Shown: positions 56,346 to 64,000 of the stretch, piece after piece
How positions within the stretch are numbered: the first letter of the stretch is position 1
Layout: every line of letters begins with the position of its first letter
Source of the DNA: Hymenobacter sp. YC55
Lineage (GTDB): Bacteria > Bacteroidota > Bacteroidia > Cytophagales > Hymenobacteraceae
Direction of reading: 5' to 3'
Assembly (NCBI RefSeq): GCF_029433095.1
Contig: NZ_JARNTX010000001.1
Location: 1,674,001-1,738,000, forward strand
DNA length: 64,000 nt
Program-made: the position numbers and the translations under genes
Notes under the pieces: generated by a model
The model's database searches: none
What the model saw: the letters and a program-made list of their open reading frames with translations, nothing else
What the model was told of the DNA's origin: nothing

Positions 56346-56627
56346 CTAAACTGCTGAATCATAAGAGGCCCAGCGGCGCAGTGATGTTGCTACATAGTCG
56401 AAAAGGTCATCGATGGTGAAGAGGGGTACTTCATCGGGAATGGGGATATGAAAGCAACCTTCCAAATCGAAAAGGCAATCGATGAAATCGAGTAGATCGA
56501 AGCTAATTTCCCGGCTTGGGCGCAAATTCAGGCTTTGCTGTTTAAGCTCATCGATTTTGTACATGCTGACGAGGCGTAGCACCAGTTGAATCAGAGATTT
56601 AAAAACGAAGCTTGTTACAGAAATCAT
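56346..56627 (-). CDS. Acyl-carrier-protein-like protein lacking the phosphopantetheine serine
   Basis: The 93-residue protein follows the ACP layout: helix 1 (residues about 8-22), helix 2 from DLLDFIDCLFDLE (44-56), then HIPIPDEVPLFTIDDLFDYV (60-79). Aligning IPDE with that of ordinary ACP puts residue 45 at the Ser of the DSLD motif; here the motif is D-L-L-D. So the 4'-phosphopantetheine cannot be attached in the usual way. I chose ATG 56627 (MISVTSFVFKSL) because it gives one ACP-length domain; the longer frame adds 22 non-conserved residues. No fatty-acid or NRPS genes are near. It may be a non-carrier adaptor; its partner is unknown. Confidence 0.6.
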   Translation of the reverse strand: MISVTSFVFKSLIQLVLRLVSMYKIDELKQQSLNLRPSREISFDLLDFIDCLFDLEGCFHIPIPDEVPLFTIDDLFDYVATSLRRWASYDSAV

Positions 56628-57070
56628 AGCAAAACAGAGTGGGAAGCAAGAGCGAGAATCTGGGTTGAGCCTATCGAGAAAGTCAGATAGCAAGACAGGA
56701 AGTACTAAGCCCCGCTACAAGGCAGTTATAGGCAGTCAATACAGATAGGAGGAAGGGGATTAGCTCTTTCATAGCCTGTAGTGGTTAGGTGATAGACCAA
56801 AGGTGGCGCACTAAAGCAACACAGGGAATAGAAAATCCGGTGAACCGTTACCAGCGGTGTCTGAACCGTCGGCTGCCGGGTCTGAACCGTTGAGAGAAGA
56901 TTGGATGAAGGCAGCGATTTGGGTTACTACTCTTGCAGTGGGCTACGACTTATTTGCTGTTACTCCTTCAGTATCAGATGTTGACAGTAAATGTCTGTTA
57001 CCTTGCGTACCAGTTGCGCCGTGGGTGTAATGCCTTTCTGTAGCCACCACTATCTAGTTAACCAGCTGCC
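56628..57070. other. Intergenic stretch between divergent genes
   Basis: No gene is recognised in these 443 bp between the ACP-like gene and the AraC-type regulator. Promoters for both are expected here, but no clean consensus box was seen. Confidence 0.5.
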
Positions 57071-57877
57071 ATGCACGTTCAGCAGTTTGCCCCGCCCGAC
57101 TACCTTAAGGAGTACGTCCGCTATTTCTGGCTGCTGGAAAGTGCTGGCGACAACGCCAGGATGAAGACCTTTCGGATGATAGCCGACGGGTATCCGGGCC
57201 TGATTTTCCAACAGCCAGAATACCCGCTTTTTCAGGATGAAACGCACGCGCAATGGCCGCGGGCGTTCCTGTATGGCCAAACCACCGCCTCCGGCGACAT
57301 CTATGCGCCCGGCTCCTTCAAAACCCTCGGCGTCTATTTTCACCCGAGCGCGCTGCCCGCTGTGTTTGGTTTCGATGCCGATGAGCTAACTAATTCCTGC
57401 CTGGACCTTAACCTGCTGACGGCGCCGTTATTCGAGCAATTGGTGAATACAGAGCCAGTCGGCCAGCAGATCGAACTGTTATCAACGTTCTTGTTTGCCT
57501 TGATTCAGAAAAACAAGGCCGTGATAAGCCAGGATATTCAGTATTCGCTCCGCCAGATGCACACTACGGGTGGGGGAGTTTCCTTGCTGAGCTTGCAGGA
57601 AAGCCTGCGTATGTCAGAGCGCAGCTTTCAGCGCAAGTTCAAGCAGCACGTGGGCATCTCACCCAAGCTGTTTTCCAGAATCTGCCGGTTTCAGGTCTCG
57701 CTAAACCAGCTGCGAAGCCGTCAGTACCGCAAGCTCTCTGATGTGGCTTTCGAAAACGACTATGCTGATCAGTCGCACTACATCCGTTCGTTTCAGGAAT
57801 TTGCGGGCTGCTCTCCCTATCAGTACCAGAAACAAGTGAAGGAACTGGTAGAAAACTTCCCACTCATCATCCAGTAG
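57071..57877 (+). CDS. AraC-family transcriptional regulator
   Basis: The 268-residue protein has an N-terminal sensory region (about 1-140) with the YVRYFWLLES and YPGLIFQ wording of the Bacteroidota AraC subset with a cupin-like sensor. The C-terminal HTH_18 pair begins with SLLSLQESLRMSERSFQRKF near 175 and ends with DQSHYIRSFQEFAGCSPYQY. It lies 66 bp upstream of the NmrA-like gene on the same strand and may control it. The ligand is unknown. Confidence 0.85.
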   Translation: MHVQQFAPPDYLKEYVRYFWLLESAGDNARMKTFRMIADGYPGLIFQQPEYPLFQDETHAQWPRAFLYGQTTASGDIYAPGSFKTLGVYFHPSALPAVFGFDADELTNSCLDLNLLTAPLFEQLVNTEPVGQQIELLSTFLFALIQKNKAVISQDIQYSLRQMHTTGGGVSLLSLQESLRMSERSFQRKFKQHVGISPKLFSRICRFQVSLNQLRSRQYRKLSDVAFENDYADQSHYIRSFQEFAGCSPYQYQKQVKELVENFPLIIQ

Positions 57878-57943
57878 TAGCTGTCGGTTTTGTTCTATTT
57901 TGCCGCGAGGGTGCGACGGTACTTTGTTGAAAAACAAACTACT

Positions 57944-58573
57944 ATGAACGCACTTATTTTCGGCGCTACGGGCGGTACCGGCCGCCAACTAGTACAACAG
58001 GCCTTAGCGCAAGGCCACATGGTCACGGCTTTTGCTCGTAACCCCCTCAAACTTGGGTTGCAGCATCCCAACCTGCGCGTCGTGCAGGGTGACGTGCTTG
58101 ATTTTGTGTCGGTCGAGCAGGCAATGCAAGGCCAGGAGGTGGTGTTGTCGGCGCTTGGGGCGCCTGCTAGCCAGAAGGACGCGGTACGGTCCGAGGGGAC
58201 GAGCCACATCATTCGGGCCATGGAGCAAACCGGGGTGCGGCGCTTTATCTGCCTGACCACGCTCGGCATCGGCGACAGCCAAGAGGCACTGCCTTTCTCC
58301 TACAAATACCTGATTGTGCCGCTGTTTCTGCGGCAGGCTTTCGCCGATTCGGAACGGCAGGAAGACTACATCCGGCAGAGCACGTTGGAGTGGACTATTG
58401 CCCGGCCCGCTACGCTCACAAACGGCCAGCGCACCGGCCAATACCGGCACGGCTTTCCCGCCACTGAAAAAGGCCTTAAGATCAAGATTTCGCGAGCCGA
58501 CGTAGCAGATTTCATGCTCCGGCAAGTGCAGGACCGTACCTACCTGCGTAAAGCGGCGTCTTTATCGTACTGA
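57944..58573 (+). CDS. NmrA-like NAD(P)-binding SDR protein
   Basis: The 209-residue protein has a Rossmann fold with the atypical-SDR nucleotide site ALIFGATGGTGRQLV at the N terminus, followed by AFARNPLKL and GDVLD. The middle STLEWTIARPATLTNG fits NmrA/SDR_a5-like NAD(P)-binding proteins, often sensors or reductases. I chose ATG 57944 because the frame before it (18 codons) lacks the fold start. It sits downstream of the AraC regulator. Substrate and activity are unknown. Confidence 0.82.
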   Translation: MNALIFGATGGTGRQLVQQALAQGHMVTAFARNPLKLGLQHPNLRVVQGDVLDFVSVEQAMQGQEVVLSALGAPASQKDAVRSEGTSHIIRAMEQTGVRRFICLTTLGIGDSQEALPFSYKYLIVPLFLRQAFADSERQEDYIRQSTLEWTIARPATLTNGQRTGQYRHGFPATEKGLKIKISRADVADFMLRQVQDRTYLRKAASLSY

Positions 58574-58700
58574 GTTAGGTTTTCCTTATGCGTCGCAATA
58601 CCCATGTATTACGACCGTCTGTCGACGGGAACGGTCATTCATTGCGAGATGGCTAACTAAGGCAGTCAATCAGTACTACTGATATAGGTATTACAGCACT

Positions 58701-58744
58701 GCAGCCACAGGACACATAGAAATTCTATGATGGCCTGTGGCTGC
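58701..58744. other. Hairpin in the intergenic gap after the SDR gene
   Basis: GCAGCCACAGG (58701-58711) and CATAGAA (58715-58721) pair with TTCTATG (58723-58729) and CCTGTGGCTGC (58734-58744), 18 bp with a small internal bulge. It sits between converging genes and could help end both, but lacks a T-run. Confidence 0.6.
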
Positions 58745-58810
58745 TGAGGTATGTTATATGCAGAACGACTGCAACTTGCTAACAGACTACGCTAGCGTAG
58801 CATCTTGATG

Positions 58811-61800
58811 CTATTGGTCGATGCGGAAACCTAGACCGAACTGAATTAGGCCACTTTCCTCAGGCGATACCTGATAGGATACCGACAAAGCCAACTGGTC
58901 GGAGACGGGCGCTATGTAGAAGCCGGCGCCATAGCCATCGTGCCAGCCGCCCGGCGAGTTGGCTTTGTAGTACACCCGGCCCTTGTCATAGAAACCGAAT
59001 AGGCCGTAGGAGAAGGGCAGGAAGTTGTTTTTCACTTGTCCGAGTGCTAGGCGCAACTCGGAGTTGAAAAACAAGCTGGCGTCGCCGGTGAAACGGTTGC
59101 GGACGTAGCCGCGCAGGTTTTCGCGCTGGCCCAGGTAGGCAAGCTTATAGAATGGAATTTCCTCGGTCTTGCCATAGGTTTTGGCGCCGCCGCCCTTAAG
59201 CACCAGCGTCACCGGAATCAGCAGCCGGGCCGTGCCATAGTATTCGGCGAAGCCTTGCGTTAGGCCGTAGTTACTTTTGTCGTTGTTGAGCTGGAAGTAC
59301 GTGTCGTGCTGGGCGCGCAGCCGAACACCGCGCCGCGCAAACTGCTGCCGGTCGCGCAAATCCAAGTCAAGCAAGGCATTCAAACCGGCCAGCCGTTGCA
59401 ACGAGGTGTTCGGTACCGGGACATCAGGCTGCGTTGGGTTGTCGATGAGCTGCCCCAGGTAGGTGTTGCGCGCAAAGTTGGTTTCGTACTGCTCGTAGCC
59501 GGCCCCAAGGCGGAAGAGGCTGCGCTGGAAGAACACTCGCTCCGTGAAAACACTACCCCTGTAGCCTCTGTAGCGGGCCTTATAGTAGTTGTTGTCGTAG
59601 AGTCCATCGTCCTTGGTCGTGTTGTTGCCGAGCCCGAAGAAGTTGTAGAACTGGAAAAAGTTGCCGTACTCAGCCCGGGCACCAATATCAAAAAGCCCGA
59701 TAGCGTGGCGGTGGCGCATGTTGAGGGCCACTTCAAAGTTGCCGTTTGTCGAGCCCTGCACGTCGAAACCATAGAGGTTTTTGAAGCCCGGTTTGCGGAA
59801 GCCTTGGCGCACAATGTCCACGCCGATGCCCGCGCCAAACCCGTCGCTTTGGTTGTAGATGAGCGTAGCGCGGGGCGTATAGCCGTCGTAATTGAAAGCC
59901 TCCCGATCGTAGCTGTTGACGGATGGTTTCGCAGAAGTGCGGTTGTCGCTTTCCGAACCTAGCTTGAGGTCGGTATCGGGTACGTCGTAGACCTTGGTGA
60001 GTGTGCGCAACCCGCTTACTTGCGAATTATCAGCAATCTGGTCTTTGCCGTCTCCCCCGATGATGCGCACCAGAACACTGTTTTTAGCGGCGCCCGTTAC
60101 CGTGAAAATGTCTTTGCCATCAAGGCCGTACAGGCTGACTTCATCGGTTTCGTTGCGCTTGAAGGTGCGCTCGAACAGCGGTGCGCCGTCGGGCTGGTCG
60201 CCTTCCTTTGCTTTGTCGAACATGCGGACTCGTACATTGCCGTCGGCTTGGCGGTCCACCTGAAACACTTCGGCCTTGTTGGAGCCTACCACATCCACCC
60301 GCTTGGCCAGCATTAGATAGTAGTCGTCCAGCGCCTTGGGGAGTTCCTGAATGCGGGCTTTGAGTTTGCGATTCAAATCGTTGCCCGAAAGCGGCATCAT
60401 TTCCTTGGGCAGCTGAGCCGTGGCTTGGTCGATGGCCGCGGGCGTAATCTTGGTTTGCATGTACTGCCCAATTTCCTGCCACTGTTCCCGCGTTAGGCTT
60501 TGCAGCAAAAACCGGTCGAGGTTGCGGGCCGGCCAGTTCAGGCTTTCCAGATCATCGAACTTGCTTTGAAAGTCTTCGATGCTGGGTACGGCCCATTCGC
60601 GGTTGGCGAGGTAAGTCAGCAGGCCATTCCAGAGCGTGAATGACTGGTCCCGGTCGCGCGGAATAGGCTTATAGACGGTGTTTTTACCTTCCTTATAGCC
60701 GGCCCACTTCCAGTTGTCTTCGTGCTTACCGAAGTCGGCCACCAGCATGTCGAAAGCCCGGGCCTTACCGAAGGCAACAGCGTCAATGCGGTTATCGTGG
60801 TCTTTGTAGAGCTGCCGGAAAAAGCTGAACGAACGGCGCACCTCATCGGCCCCGCCGAAGCCAGGCAAATTAGGCTTGGGGTCTACGGGCCGGTCTTCGA
60901 GCGTACCAAACAAGCCGGCGTACTCTTCCCGATAAGGGCCTAGCTGCTGGTTGTCGGGTAGCACGAAGAGGCGGGGCCGAGCGTGCAGAATGTCGGTTTG
61001 ATCGAGCAAAGAGCCAGTTACCAGCGCCGAATAAGGGTGAGCCGTGGGCGTGATGCCGCGTAGCACATTGGCCGCCACCGAATTGCGAAGCTCGGGTGGC
61101 AGAATCTTGGTTACATCTTTATCAACGGACCGAAACACGTACTCCGAGGAGTCGGCGGCAATCAGCTTCAGGGATGTTGTTTGGCGTCCGCCGCCGCGCC
61201 CGAATGCCCGCAGACCGCCTTTTTCGGTGTTTAGGTCCAGAGTAGGCACGGTAACTGGCTGCGTCCAGGAAGTGCGGTAAAGCGGACCCAAGAAGAACCT
61301 TGCGGCGCCGGTGCCGGCGTATTGTTTGCCGGCCGCCAGTGTCTGCACGGGCGGGGTTGCCACGTCGGGTTTCACTTCGGCTACGCCCTTCGGGGCGGTA
61401 GGGCACTCCGGAATAAAGCTGTTTACTGGCACATTGGGCAGCCGGGGCTCCTGGCAGGCCGACTGAAACAGTGTGGCCGTGTAGGCTTGCTTAGCAGTGG
61501 TGCCCGCGCCATCGAAAGCATAGAAAAAGGCCTTCACCGTGCCGTCGGCGTAATACTCCAGCTTTGAAAACCCTTCTTCCGACTTGTTGTACTGCGAGCT
61601 AGCATTGGCTCCAACGTGTTGCTTTTCGGCAAACGAGCCGGATACCAAATGGTAGTTGTCTTCGAGGCGAGTAAGCTGCAAGCTGTAGTCGTGGGCGGCG
61701 GCGTACACCGCGCCGGGGTTGTCGCGCAATGTGTTCAGCATCTCTTTGCGAAAACCCTGATAGGCTGGATTGGCCATGTCGCGCGGTGTGCCCACATTCT

Positions 61801-62542
61801 GGCGGTACGCCGCGTAGATGCTGCCTGCCACCGGCGGCAGCAAGTGCCGGCTCAGAGGTTGGTTGCCACCGTACACGCCGTTGGTAACCACGGGCTGGTG
61901 ACCGACTAGCAACACGTTCTTGCCCTTGGTGTCGTCGAGTAGATCCTGTAGCTGCTCTCGAAATTCCTCTTGCGTGAGCGTTTTGCAATCGGTATCGGGG
62001 GCTTCAGGCCGGTCGAAGGGGTGCGTGAACCAAGGCGAGTTCAACGCCACGAGCCGCACGTTCGGCGCCACGTCGATTACTTCGGGGCCAGGGCAACCGC
62101 CGGTAGGAGCAAAGGCATTTTGGTTGGGCAAGCGCTTTTCAATGTACTCTTCGAGGCGGCGTACGCGCTTCAGGCCATCGGGACCGGAGTTGGCCCAATC
62201 CCGGTCGCCGGGTACAAAGTAGATTTTACCGTTTGGCAAATCCTTTACCAAGGCCAAAAGGGCATCAATGCGGGCCGTCTCGTTGGTGCGGCTGGAATCT
62301 TGCTTGGTACCCAAGCCCTGCGGCCCGGCCATGTCTCCGAGGTGAACTACTGTAAAAGTGCCGGCTTGCTGTTCTAACGCCTTACGCAACGTTTGCAAAT
62401 GGGTAGTTGGCAGGTCGGCGGTGGCAGTATTGCCGAATAAGTAAACGGTGTGTGCTGCCGGGGCGGAGGTCTGAGCCAAAACAGGTGATGTAGTGGCCAA
62501 GCCTAAAGCGGCTAACAACAAACAGCGCAGATGTGAATGCAT
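58811..62542 (-). CDS. Metallophosphoesterase-like domain fused to an outer-membrane D15-type barrel
   Basis: The 1243-residue protein has a signal peptide (MHSHLRCLLLAALGLATTSP..., cleavage near VLAQ) and an N-terminal calcineurin-like phosphoesterase fold (about 32-300). A middle part follows (about 400-800). The last 350 residues are a beta-barrel of the bacterial-surface-antigen/Omp85 type, ending in F-R-I-D. The Bacteroidota family normally has GDAG, LGDN, PGNHDW and GHEH metal motifs; here they read GNTA (38), LGDMAG (68), PGDRDW (111) and AHDYSLQ (near 288), while VGHQPVVTNG is kept. So the phosphatase centre looks altered. Surface location is inferred from the barrel. Confidence 0.78.
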   Translation of the reverse strand: MHSHLRCLLLAALGLATTSPVLAQTSAPAAHTVYLFGNTATADLPTTHLQTLRKALEQQAGTFTVVHLGDMAGPQGLGTKQDSSRTNETARIDALLALVKDLPNGKIYFVPGDRDWANSGPDGLKRVRRLEEYIEKRLPNQNAFAPTGGCPGPEVIDVAPNVRLVALNSPWFTHPFDRPEAPDTDCKTLTQEEFREQLQDLLDDTKGKNVLLVGHQPVVTNGVYGGNQPLSRHLLPPVAGSIYAAYRQNVGTPRDMANPAYQGFRKEMLNTLRDNPGAVYAAAHDYSLQLTRLEDNYHLVSGSFAEKQHVGANASSQYNKSEEGFSKLEYYADGTVKAFFYAFDGAGTTAKQAYTATLFQSACQEPRLPNVPVNSFIPECPTAPKGVAEVKPDVATPPVQTLAAGKQYAGTGAARFFLGPLYRTSWTQPVTVPTLDLNTEKGGLRAFGRGGGRQTTSLKLIAADSSEYVFRSVDKDVTKILPPELRNSVAANVLRGITPTAHPYSALVTGSLLDQTDILHARPRLFVLPDNQQLGPYREEYAGLFGTLEDRPVDPKPNLPGFGGADEVRRSFSFFRQLYKDHDNRIDAVAFGKARAFDMLVADFGKHEDNWKWAGYKEGKNTVYKPIPRDRDQSFTLWNGLLTYLANREWAVPSIEDFQSKFDDLESLNWPARNLDRFLLQSLTREQWQEIGQYMQTKITPAAIDQATAQLPKEMMPLSGNDLNRKLKARIQELPKALDDYYLMLAKRVDVVGSNKAEVFQVDRQADGNVRVRMFDKAKEGDQPDGAPLFERTFKRNETDEVSLYGLDGKDIFTVTGAAKNSVLVRIIGGDGKDQIADNSQVSGLRTLTKVYDVPDTDLKLGSESDNRTSAKPSVNSYDREAFNYDGYTPRATLIYNQSDGFGAGIGVDIVRQGFRKPGFKNLYGFDVQGSTNGNFEVALNMRHRHAIGLFDIGARAEYGNFFQFYNFFGLGNNTTKDDGLYDNNYYKARYRGYRGSVFTERVFFQRSLFRLGAGYEQYETNFARNTYLGQLIDNPTQPDVPVPNTSLQRLAGLNALLDLDLRDRQQFARRGVRLRAQHDTYFQLNNDKSNYGLTQGFAEYYGTARLLIPVTLVLKGGGAKTYGKTEEIPFYKLAYLGQRENLRGYVRNRFTGDASLFFNSELRLALGQVKNNFLPFSYGLFGFYDKGRVYYKANSPGGWHDGYGAGFYIAPVSDQLALSVSYQVSPEESGLIQFGLGFRIDQ

Positions 62543-62592
62543 AGAAAACGGACTAGCTACCTGCGTGCGCAGGGGGTAGGCAGATGATATTT

Positions 62593-62613
62593 AACTGAAA
62601 TTTAATTTCAGTT
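62593..62613. promoter_or_regulatory. Palindrome between the YdjM-like and metallophosphoesterase genes
   Basis: AACTGAAAT (62593-62601), TTA, then ATTTCAGTT (62605-62613), a perfect 9-bp dyad. It lies about 50 bp ahead of the minus-strand phosphoesterase ATG and just after the upstream gene stop, so it may be an operator or a short terminator. Confidence 0.4.
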
Positions 62614-62620
62614 GCCCCTT

Positions 62621-63181
62621 TTAACCTGCTCTGTCCTGTAAAGGTTGGCTTCTTAACAGTAACAACCGGTTTAGCAGCAAAAGCAGTAAACAAGGCAACC
62701 CCACCCAAACCACCTCGCTGGCAAGCACCCGCATTGCCTTTTGGCCCGCAAAATTGCGAATGCCAATAGGTGATACTTGGATAGGTCGAAATTCAAAAAA
62801 GTAGCGTTGCTGGTCGATTGGGCTGAAAAAAGCTACCCCTAAACCACCTGTAGTCATGGCGTCGAGCAGGCCGTGTGAAGCCGTGGCCAAGAACAGCAAT
62901 ACCCATATCCGCGTCAGCCCGGGGGCATTTGTTGCTCGCCGTGGGCTGTACAATCCAACCAGAACTGTTGCTACTACTGCTGCCGCTAGTAAGGAATGCG
63001 TTAGGCCCCGGTGCCCCCATAAGGCGGCGTAAGGCACATGAAATTTAAAGCCAACTACATCGGCATCAGGCAAAAACGCGCACGCAGCCGCTAGTATCCA
63101 CCAGCGCCAGTGCCGCCGTTCCGGAAGTAGCAGCACACCTATTGTGGCGCCTAGTGCTGTATGTCCGAAAACGGAAGCCAT
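62621..63181 (-). CDS. YdjM-like inner-membrane metal-dependent hydrolase family protein
   Basis: The 186-residue membrane protein has the YdjM/DUF457 pattern: HTALGATIGVLLLP at the N terminus, PDADVVGF near 39, WGHRGLTHSLLAA near 55 and HGLLDAMTTGG near 103, with four to five membrane helices. The His/Asp motifs (PDADV, HRGLTHS, HxxLD) suggest a metal site in the membrane, and the family is annotated as a metal-dependent hydrolase without known substrate. In E. coli ydjM is SOS-regulated; no LexA-like box is obvious here. Confidence 0.85.
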   Translation of the reverse strand: MASVFGHTALGATIGVLLLPERRHWRWWILAAACAFLPDADVVGFKFHVPYAALWGHRGLTHSLLAAAVVATVLVGLYSPRRATNAPGLTRIWVLLFLATASHGLLDAMTTGGLGVAFFSPIDQQRYFFEFRPIQVSPIGIRNFAGQKAMRVLASEVVWVGLPCLLLLLLNRLLLLRSQPLQDRAG

Positions 63182-63220
63182 ATTCCTCTTTGTTTGCTAT
63201 AGTGCGAAGCCAAGCTTAGA

Positions 63221-63252
63221 CAGAGCGTGGCAAAAAATGCTGACACGCTCTG
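63221..63252 (-). terminator. Hairpin after the sirtuin gene
   Basis: CAGAGCGTG (63221-63229) pairs with CACGCTCTG (63244-63252), 14-nt A-rich loop, 48 bp past the sirtuin stop. It lacks a strong T-run and is only a moderate terminator candidate. Confidence 0.5.
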
Positions 63253-63300
63253 TAATATATAGCTGATAAATAATATTAAAAATCGGAATTGTGCTACCCC

Positions 63301-63993
63301 TTACAAATTGCTCCGCAATTCTGCTGCTACCCGCGCTACGCCCGTGCTGGCCGGCTCCGTAACAAAGTGAAGGTTAGGCCGGCCCATCAGTGGGGGCTGG
63401 TGCGGGTCGATGACGTAAATAGGGCAGAAGCTCGGGGCATAGTGCACCAAATTGGCTGCCGGATACACTTGCAACGACGTACCCACCACCAGAAAAATAT
63501 CAGCCGTAGCCGCCTCGTCCATGGCTAGCTCCATTAGCGGTACCTGCTCCCCGAACCACACGATGTTCGGCCGAAGCTGATGCCCTTTTTCGCACATCTC
63601 TCCTAACTCAATCCGGTCTGACTCCATAGGATACACCAGTTCCTCGTGCAATGAGCTGCGCGACTCGAACAATTTGCCGTGCAGATGAATTACCTGCGAA
63701 GAACCAGCCCGTTCGTGCAGATCATCCACGTTTTGAGTTAATATCACCACGTCGAAATCCTGCTCTAGCTCCACCAGGGCCCGATGACCAGCATTGGGCT
63801 GTGCCACCCGCGCAGCGGCGCGGCGTTGGTTGTAGAAGTCCAGCACCAGTTCCGGATTTCGCGCCCATCCTTCGGGGGAAGCTACATCTTCTACCCGATG
63901 CCCTTCCCAAAGACCATCGGAACCGCGGAAAGTAGCCAGCCCACTTTCTGCACTTATGCCTGCGCCGGTTAAGGCCACCAGTTTCTTTTTCAT
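63301..63993 (-). CDS. Sir2-family NAD-dependent deacylase
   Basis: The 230-residue sirtuin removes acyl groups from protein lysines using NAD. The NAD site LTGAGISAESGLATFRG is at residues 8-24, TQNVDDLHERAG at 86-97, the catalytic His is H105 in HLHGKLF, and FLVVGTSLQVYPAANLV lies near 168. Y54 and R57 (FYNQRR) match the Y-x-x-R pair of SIRT5/CobB-type desuccinylases. The zinc-knuckle Cys are not conserved: only one Cys (C134, GEMCEKGHQLRP) remains where four are usual. That loss is familiar in Bacteroidota sirtuins, so activity is still expected. The ATG lies a few bases from the window edge. Confidence 0.9.
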   Translation of the reverse strand: MKKKLVALTGAGISAESGLATFRGSDGLWEGHRVEDVASPEGWARNPELVLDFYNQRRAAARVAQPNAGHRALVELEQDFDVVILTQNVDDLHERAGSSQVIHLHGKLFESRSSLHEELVYPMESDRIELGEMCEKGHQLRPNIVWFGEQVPLMELAMDEAATADIFLVVGTSLQVYPAANLVHYAPSFCPIYVIDPHQPPLMGRPNLHFVTEPASTGVARVAAELRSNL

Positions 63994-64000
63994 AGTGTGT

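Noticed and set aside
63162..63175. TGTCCGAAAACGGA, nearly the same as efflux UAS copy 2
   Set aside because: It lies inside the first codons of the YdjM-like gene, lacks the TCGAACACTC flank and has no TGGCAC-N5-TTGG downstream. It is probably a chance match imposed by the coding sequence.

Overview
The window looks like a chromosomal segment of a Bacteroidota bacterium, most likely a Hymenobacter-like member of the Cytophagales. Supporting signs are the GC-rich coding sequence, a type IX secretion (type B) C-terminal sorting domain at 10716-12656, TonB-receptor-like barrels with carboxypeptidase-regulatory domains, Bat-type VWA/TPR genes, DUF4468 and YwqK-repeat proteins, Bacteroidota -7 boxes (TAnnTTTG), and a Sir2 protein without zinc cysteines. 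No rRNA, CRISPR array, insertion sequence or prophage was seen. The genus is an inference from style, not from a database match.

Layout. 0-5.2 kb: a methyltransferase, a thioesterase, a DinB-fold protein and a tandem pair of paralogous GT-C-like membrane proteins. 5.2-16.4 kb, mostly minus strand: pdhB, an OmpA/TPR lipoprotein, a PspC-like peptide, a GT2 glycosyltransferase overlapping ybaB, a large type IX secreted protein, hutH, hisS and a STAS-like protein. 16.8-24.1 kb: two small secreted proteins, an outer-membrane beta-barrel receptor with a structured upstream region, a 1.5 kb gene-poor stretch with repeated short motifs, and an orphan GH43 glycosidase. 24.3-34.6 kb: a complete MacAB-TolC-like efflux locus with its own sigma-54 two-component system. 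34.6-46.1 kb, minus strand: a YwqK-repeat protein, gltD-gltB, thiolase and a batB/batC-like pair. 46.3-46.65 kb: three tRNA genes (Ser, Pro, Arg). 46.9-64 kb: a DUF4468 protein, a DUF1206 protein, a DUF551 protein, gyrB, ridA, convergent ppk1 and ppx, an acyl-carrier-like protein, an AraC regulator with an NmrA-like reductase, a metallophosphoesterase fused to an outer-membrane barrel, a YdjM-like protein and a sirtuin.

The most interesting system is the 24.1-34.6 kb efflux locus. Two transcription units (adaptor-TolC, and ATPase-ECF sigma-permeases-regulator-kinase) each start with a near-consensus sigma-54 promoter (TGGCAC-N5-TTGG). Each promoter has the same palindromic site (TGTCC-N6-GGACA, flanked by TCGAACACTC) exactly 75 bp upstream, centre to centre with the -24 GG. 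The locus encodes an NtrC-type activator and its histidine kinase, so the sequence itself suggests an autoregulated regulon in which the palindrome is the activator's enhancer. An ECF sigma gene and a permease-like remnant interrupt the second unit.

Other points worth attention are a metallophosphoesterase whose metal-ligand motifs are substituted, a stand-alone acyl-carrier-like protein with Leu in place of the phosphopantetheine Ser, the TTG-started tandem GT-C duplication, and a perfect 30-bp dispersed-type inverted repeat at 6696-6797.
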